The notes below the pieces were generated by a model. That model saw only the letters and a program-made list of their open reading frames with translations. It was not told where the DNA came from and did no database searches. From contig CBDFGG010000004.1 of assembly GCA_965247015.1 (NCBI GenBank), forward strand, positions 868,001 to 932,000: a DNA stretch of 64,000 nucleotides, in the 5' to 3' direction. A program made the position numbers and the translations under genes. The stretch is from JAIXWP01 sp965247015 (GTDB taxonomy: Bacteria > Bacteroidota > Bacteroidia > Flavobacteriales_D > Sanyastnellaceae). The first letter of the stretch is position 1. Every line of letters starts with the position of its first letter. This document shows, piece after piece, positions 60,152 through 64,000 of this stretch.

Positions 60152-62575
60152 TTATTTTACCATCATAGATCTCTTCAAAGCACCTTTAGTAGTAATTACT
60201 TCTACGAAGTACATACCAGCTTCTAGGTTTGATTGATCCATTGCGATTGTATTAGAACCTGCAGTAATTGTTTGAACTGATGTAGAGATTTTCGCTCCTG
60301 TAGCAGCGTAAACTGTAACAGTAACTTTTTCAGAACGATCAGAAGAAACACTCAATTGGAATTGACCATTGTTTGGGTTCGGATAAACATCCAAGCTCAT
60401 TCCACCAATTGAAGACTCATTAACGCCTGCAACAACGAATGGCGCAGAAGTGAATGTTGGGCACTCGTCGAATTGACGCATTGTAACAGTGTAGTTACCA
60501 TCAGCTGTCGGAGTGTAAGTAGCTTCTGTAGCACCTTCAATTTCTTGACCTTCGAAAGACCACTGGTAGCTTACACCTTGATCAAAACAAACCAAATTGT
60601 CATTAGATAATGATACGATTGGTGAGAATTTCGTCATGTTCGTGAAGCGGATATAGCATGGGAAATCAACGCTATCGATGAAAGCGTTACGGTTGTTCTG
60701 ACGTGTTTCGATATACTCGTTACGAGCCATCTCAAGATTTGTTGGCAAATCTTGGAAGTGCCACTTCTTGATAATATAGTCACCTTGACCATAAGCAATG
60801 AATGCAGATATCTGCTCTGGGAAGCTGAAGTCAGCACCAGTAACAGTATTCTTTGCAGCTTGGTACATCACAGCACGTGCAGCATCTCCCTTTACTTCAT
60901 CACGTGGTTCATAGATCGTTTGACCGAAGTCATTTGAACCATATTTACATGGGCCGTAAGTTGAAGTGATGTTTGTTACTTCACCGTAAGGGTAGTTACT
61001 GCGTACTGCATTACATTCATTTTGACGAACAGGAAGAAGGTTGTGTAAATCAGATACCTCTTCTGAATCATCAAAACCGGCATCTAAATATGTTGGCATC
61101 CAGCTTTGTGGGAAAGCGTGCTCACGGCTAAGAATACCGTCATTGCTACCTGAGAACTGGAAGCCTGCTTCATAAATATAATGATCACCTGAGTACTGAC
61201 ATTCTACAGCGTTTGCAGAATTACCACCTGCTGTGATAGTATCTTTTACATAGAAATCATTAATCAAAGTACTGATGTAATTTGAATAGAAGATCTGGAA
61301 GTAATCGTTTGGATAAAGTCTAGCTTGAAGATCAGATACAAATGTTGGAGCGTTGTGGTTCAAACCATTCCAATAAGTACCAAAGTTTGCATCAAGTGTT
61401 GCTGCAACACCTGTAGCTGGTGAATCCGTCAAGTAATTTTCAAAACCCGCTGGACCATTGAACGCAAATACTGCAAAATGATAATCAGTGCTCACTTCGA
61501 TATTACGTGCATTGAAAGATGCTGGATCACCTACGTGAACAACTTGAGCACCTCCGATCCACTGACCTCTCTTGTAAGTTTGCATATCTGCAGGAGCTTC
61601 AGTAACAGCGCTTCCTTTCTTTCTCAAAACAACGTAGCCTTCTGCTGGTGTAGAACCTGCAGCGAAAGTAACGTTGAAATCCCAAGAGCTAAGACCTGGG
61701 AAAGTCAAACCTGTAGCTTGAGCAACTGGCTCAGAAGCCATAGAGCCACCGATACCATATACGTTGATTTCATAAGAACCCTCGCTTGCGTCGTCATTAG
61801 TAATGGTAACAGTGCAGAAACGTGAGCCATCTTCTGTTGGAGTGAAAGTCAAATCAAAACTTTCAACACCGTCTGCCCCAACTACTGTAGGGAATGAAGC
61901 GATGCTAAAATCAGATGCGTTCACACCAGAAATTGCAACATCAGAAATCATCAAATCAGTTGCAAGTCCTAGATTCTCGATGTTGATAGTTGTAGTAGTA
62001 GTGTTGCCGATTACTAAAGTTGATCCGCTTGGTACGTTAGAAGCATTTGCAGAAACATTGATTTCTTGAGCAGCTCCTACCGCAGGAATTGAAAGAGATA
62101 CCTCATCCAATCCAGCGTTGTGTCCGCTTACTTTATTGGTAAAATAAAAACGGATAAAACGAGATGCTGGGTTTACGTTATCAGTGAACTGTGTGAAGCT
62201 CGCTGTTGGCATATCGTTTACAAAAGTGCGAAGTGCTGTCCAGCTAGATCCGTCTACTGACTGTTCTACTGTCATTGTACCTTGCCATGTTCCACCGCTA
62301 TTCTGTCCTTTGAAGAAATAAGTAAGTGTACCAGCTTCTTCAGCGAACTCGATTTGTACATAGTCAGCTGTTCCATCCAGACGACAAGCTTGACCTACCG
62401 CTCCATTTGCGTAGCGAGGCGCAGAGCCGTTCAATGACTCTGTCCATCCCTCAGGAGTAGCAGTATCAAAACCCCATGATGTTGGGAGAATTGCTTGAGC
62501 ATTTGCAAGCTGAACACTCGCAAACAAAGCAATGCACAATTGCACTCCCTTCGTAAATAATTTGTTTGTTCTCAT
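60152..62575 (-). CDS. T9SS-exported endonuclease I family nuclease
   Basis: An 807-aa secreted protein: signal peptide ending 'LANAQ'; an N-terminal jelly-roll-like region (about 25-145); an Ig-like/choice-of-anchor region ('NIENLGLATDLMISDVAISG'); an endonuclease I domain (PF04231-like) with 'LSREHAFPQSW', 'SDLHNLLPVRQNECNAVRSN' in part and 'YPYGEV'; and a T9SS type A sorting domain ('DVYPNPNNGQFQLSV', 'AGMYFVEVITTKG'). It would degrade DNA or RNA outside the cell. ATG at 62575 directly starts the signal. It is 28 nt downstream of the receptor gene. Confidence 0.88.
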   Translation of the reverse strand: MRTNKLFTKGVQLCIALFASVQLANAQAILPTSWGFDTATPEGWTESLNGSAPRYANGAVGQACRLDGTADYVQIEFAEEAGTLTYFFKGQNSGGTWQGTMTVEQSVDGSSWTALRTFVNDMPTASFTQFTDNVNPASRFIRFYFTNKVSGHNAGLDEVSLSIPAVGAAQEINVSANASNVPSGSTLVIGNTTTTTINIENLGLATDLMISDVAISGVNASDFSIASFPTVVGADGVESFDLTFTPTEDGSRFCTVTITNDDASEGSYEINVYGIGGSMASEPVAQATGLTFPGLSSWDFNVTFAAGSTPAEGYVVLRKKGSAVTEAPADMQTYKRGQWIGGAQVVHVGDPASFNARNIEVSTDYHFAVFAFNGPAGFENYLTDSPATGVAATLDANFGTYWNGLNHNAPTFVSDLQARLYPNDYFQIFYSNYISTLINDFYVKDTITAGGNSANAVECQYSGDHYIYEAGFQFSGSNDGILSREHAFPQSWMPTYLDAGFDDSEEVSDLHNLLPVRQNECNAVRSNYPYGEVTNITSTYGPCKYGSNDFGQTIYEPRDEVKGDAARAVMYQAAKNTVTGADFSFPEQISAFIAYGQGDYIIKKWHFQDLPTNLEMARNEYIETRQNNRNAFIDSVDFPCYIRFTNMTKFSPIVSLSNDNLVCFDQGVSYQWSFEGQEIEGATEATYTPTADGNYTVTMRQFDECPTFTSAPFVVAGVNESSIGGMSLDVYPNPNNGQFQLSVSSDRSEKVTVTVYAATGAKISTSVQTITAGSNTIAMDQSNLEAGMYFVEVITTKGALKRSMMVK

Positions 62576-62603
62576 TATGATGTAATTAAACTTATTGATC
62601 AAA

Positions 62604-64000
62604 TTAAAAATTCATATTCACTCCCACATTCCAGCGGAAGCCCATACCCATAAACACACCAGCGCTGCTAGCATCAAAGCCTCTATCATTTGCGTTGGTT
62701 GATGGGTATTCATTATTTCTGGCATCAGAAATATAGGTTGCGTTGAGGATATTTAAGAGATTCAATCTAACGCCTAATTTATACTTACCCCAAACTGGGA
62801 AAGGATATCCGATATTCAAATCAACGGTGTAATAAGAAGGAATTTTCCAAGATTGAATTGGCTCTCCAGCTGCACTCAAACTCTCAGGATCGAAGTCGGC
62901 GTAGTAGTTATCAAAATAAGTGATACGTGGTTTGATGTAAAGACCCTTTACTGGCTCGAAGCGGATACCGAAAGCTGCTTGAAACTGTGCTGCGTCGCCT
63001 ACTTTAATGCCCTTAGCATTGAACTGAATAGTATCAATTGGAGCTGTACCTAACTCATCAAAAACAACAGCTGATGACTCGGAAGTCCATCTCCAGTCGC
63101 CTACAGAAAGTACACCTTCCAAAGACACCATTCTATGGACCTGAGCCTCTGCCTCTACCTCAACTCCTTTGTGAAGCGCATTCATACCAGGTATACCAAC
63201 AAAGTAACGTTCACCCGCCACACTGATTGTTTGATTTACTGGTCTGTTATTCCAAACGGTGTAATATAAATTCACTGCACTCTTAAAGATAGAACGATTG
63301 AATAAATAACCCAACTCTGCCGCGATGATGCCTTCATTTTCTACACCACGATATGGTGTTAAAGTTGTTCCAGCAAAAACGTTGCTCAGCATTGGTGCTC
63401 TAGAAAGATACCCTGAATTAGCATAGAAGCTATGGTTCTTGTTCAAGTTAAAACTTGCTCCACCTTTTACTGTTCCAGCAGGGAACGTTTTCCAACCTGT
63501 GGTTGGGTAATTTCCGCCATCATCTTTCAATCCGAATAGATTTTGACGAGAGTGCGAAACCACTGATGCCGTAGCATTGAGGAAGTAAGACCAGTCTCCG
63601 CGCTTTAATTCTAGCAACCCAAAAATACCAGCCTGACGAACAAAGCTTTGTATATTATATCCAAATCGATCTCCAACACGCTTCACGATATTCGTAGGGT
63701 TGTTTAAATCATCGCCGCTTGAATTGGGAACTGCATAATCTCCTCCTAACAAATCAAGCATTTCTTGATAACGACTTACTTGATAATAACGCCCATCAAA
63801 TCCACCAGAGAATTCTAAGTTATCATTGATGCGATATTTCAAGGTCGAAAGCAAACCAACCCAATAGTGGTTGTTCACGTTTGCCCACATATAATTGCTC
63901 GACTTATATTGTGAAGTATCATTTACCACAGCCAAATCATAGATTGGTGTGAAAATAGTTCCATGTGTATTTGTGTAATAGATGGTATCAAAATCAAGCT
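62604..64000 (-). CDS. TonB-dependent receptor, C-terminal part
   Basis: An open frame of 465 codons running off the window edge; the first in-window TTG at 63935 is not the start. Beta-strand pattern with 'GGFDGRYYQVSRYQEM', 'SFNLNKNHSFYANSGYLSRA' and 'NLGYPFPVWGKYKLGVRLNL'-like segments, and a C-terminal 'GMGFRWNVGVNMNF' ending in phenylalanine, as in TonB-dependent outer-membrane receptors. The plug domain and any SusC features would lie beyond 64000. Substrate unknown; the next gene in the unit encodes a secreted nuclease. Confidence 0.85.
   Translation of the reverse strand, partial: LDFDTIYYTNTHGTIFTPIYDLAVVNDTSQYKSSNYMWANVNNHYWVGLLSTLKYRINDNLEFSGGFDGRYYQVSRYQEMLDLLGGDYAVPNSSGDDLNNPTNIVKRVGDRFGYNIQSFVRQAGIFGLLELKRGDWSYFLNATASVVSHSRQNLFGLKDDGGNYPTTGWKTFPAGTVKGGASFNLNKNHSFYANSGYLSRAPMLSNVFAGTTLTPYRGVENEGIIAAELGYLFNRSIFKSAVNLYYTVWNNRPVNQTISVAGERYFVGIPGMNALHKGVEVEAEAQVHRMVSLEGVLSVGDWRWTSESSAVVFDELGTAPIDTIQFNAKGIKVGDAAQFQAAFGIRFEPVKGLYIKPRITYFDNYYADFDPESLSAAGEPIQSWKIPSYYTVDLNIGYPFPVWGKYKLGVRLNLLNILNATYISDARNNEYPSTNANDRGFDASSAGVFMGMGFRWNVGVNMNF

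Noticed and set aside
1..64000. tRNA or rRNA genes
   Set aside because: No cloverleaf with a GTTCRANNC arm or rRNA segment was recognised in the gaps, all of which are under 260 nt.

Overview
The window is a moderately AT-rich bacterial chromosome segment that looks like a member of the Bacteroidota, probably Flavobacteriales-like; the family cannot be fixed from the sequence. The evidence is type IX secretion (a PorZ homologue and two proteins with C-terminal T9SS sorting domains), Bacteroidota-type promoters (TAnnTTTG), Bacteroidota-restricted families (DUF4296, DUF3667, DUF6624-like), a LytS/LytTR two-component pair fused to a sensor propeller, and weak or absent Shine-Dalgarno sites. No rRNA, tRNA, CRISPR, prophage or insertion sequence was seen. 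Almost everything is dense chromosomal core.

Layout. 1-724: 3' part of a membrane protein gene (SpecificRecomb family) with a frameshift. 915-7186: complete SUF iron-sulfur assembly operon (sufA-like, sufB, C, D, S, E, and a SufT/DUF59 protein), behind a promoter overlapped by a perfect palindrome, followed by dxr (isoprenoid synthesis) and a secreted DUF6624-like protein. 9742-12874: amidohydrolase plus a membrane protein on the minus strand, divergent from a DUF2971 gene. 13012-15333: secreted propeller protein. 15356-18863 (minus): small basic secreted protein, folB, gltX, frr, pyrH. 18993-22678: propeller histidine kinase and LytTR regulator. 22745-32770 (minus): CoA-transferase subunits, PBP1A, uvrC, an SDR epimerase, a DUF4296 lipoprotein, dihydroorotase, a DUF3667 protein and a polyprenol-phosphate glycosyltransferase. 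32829-36772 (minus): fbp and leuS. 36899-40460: porZ and folC. 40461-44896 (minus): exbB-exbD-nhaD-exbB-exbD-tonB, linking sodium/proton exchange and TonB energy transduction. 45083-58420: housekeeping genes (ELFV dehydrogenase, anmK, an ABC-F protein, acyl-CoA dehydrogenase, quinone-oxidoreductase-like MDR, thiL, recJ) with three uncharacterised proteins. 58560-64000: Cys-repeat lipoprotein, small outer-membrane beta-barrel, and a minus-strand pair of a TonB-dependent receptor and a T9SS-exported endonuclease I.

The most unusual feature is not a gene. Between about 2.7 and 23.5 kb, seven intergenic gaps are filled by short tandem repeats. In six of these the repeats are almost strictly 7-bp periodic (RTGACAA, GAATYGA, TTCGGGA/ATTCGAA, TCGAGAA/CCAAGAA, NAACCCC); the seventh is a GC-rich set of palindromic words. 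The arrays begin at, or incorporate, the stop codon of the neighbouring gene and sometimes run to within 0-2 nt of the next start codon. One 32-nt module containing a 7-bp-stem hairpin is exactly repeated 20.7 kb away, in the same sense relative to transcription. Two composite elements with a shared ~40-nt core flank a single gene. None occur in the remaining 40 kb.

A second regularity is that many first genes of operons have a TAnnTTTG-like element about 20 nt upstream of the start codon. This was used to correct several start sites.
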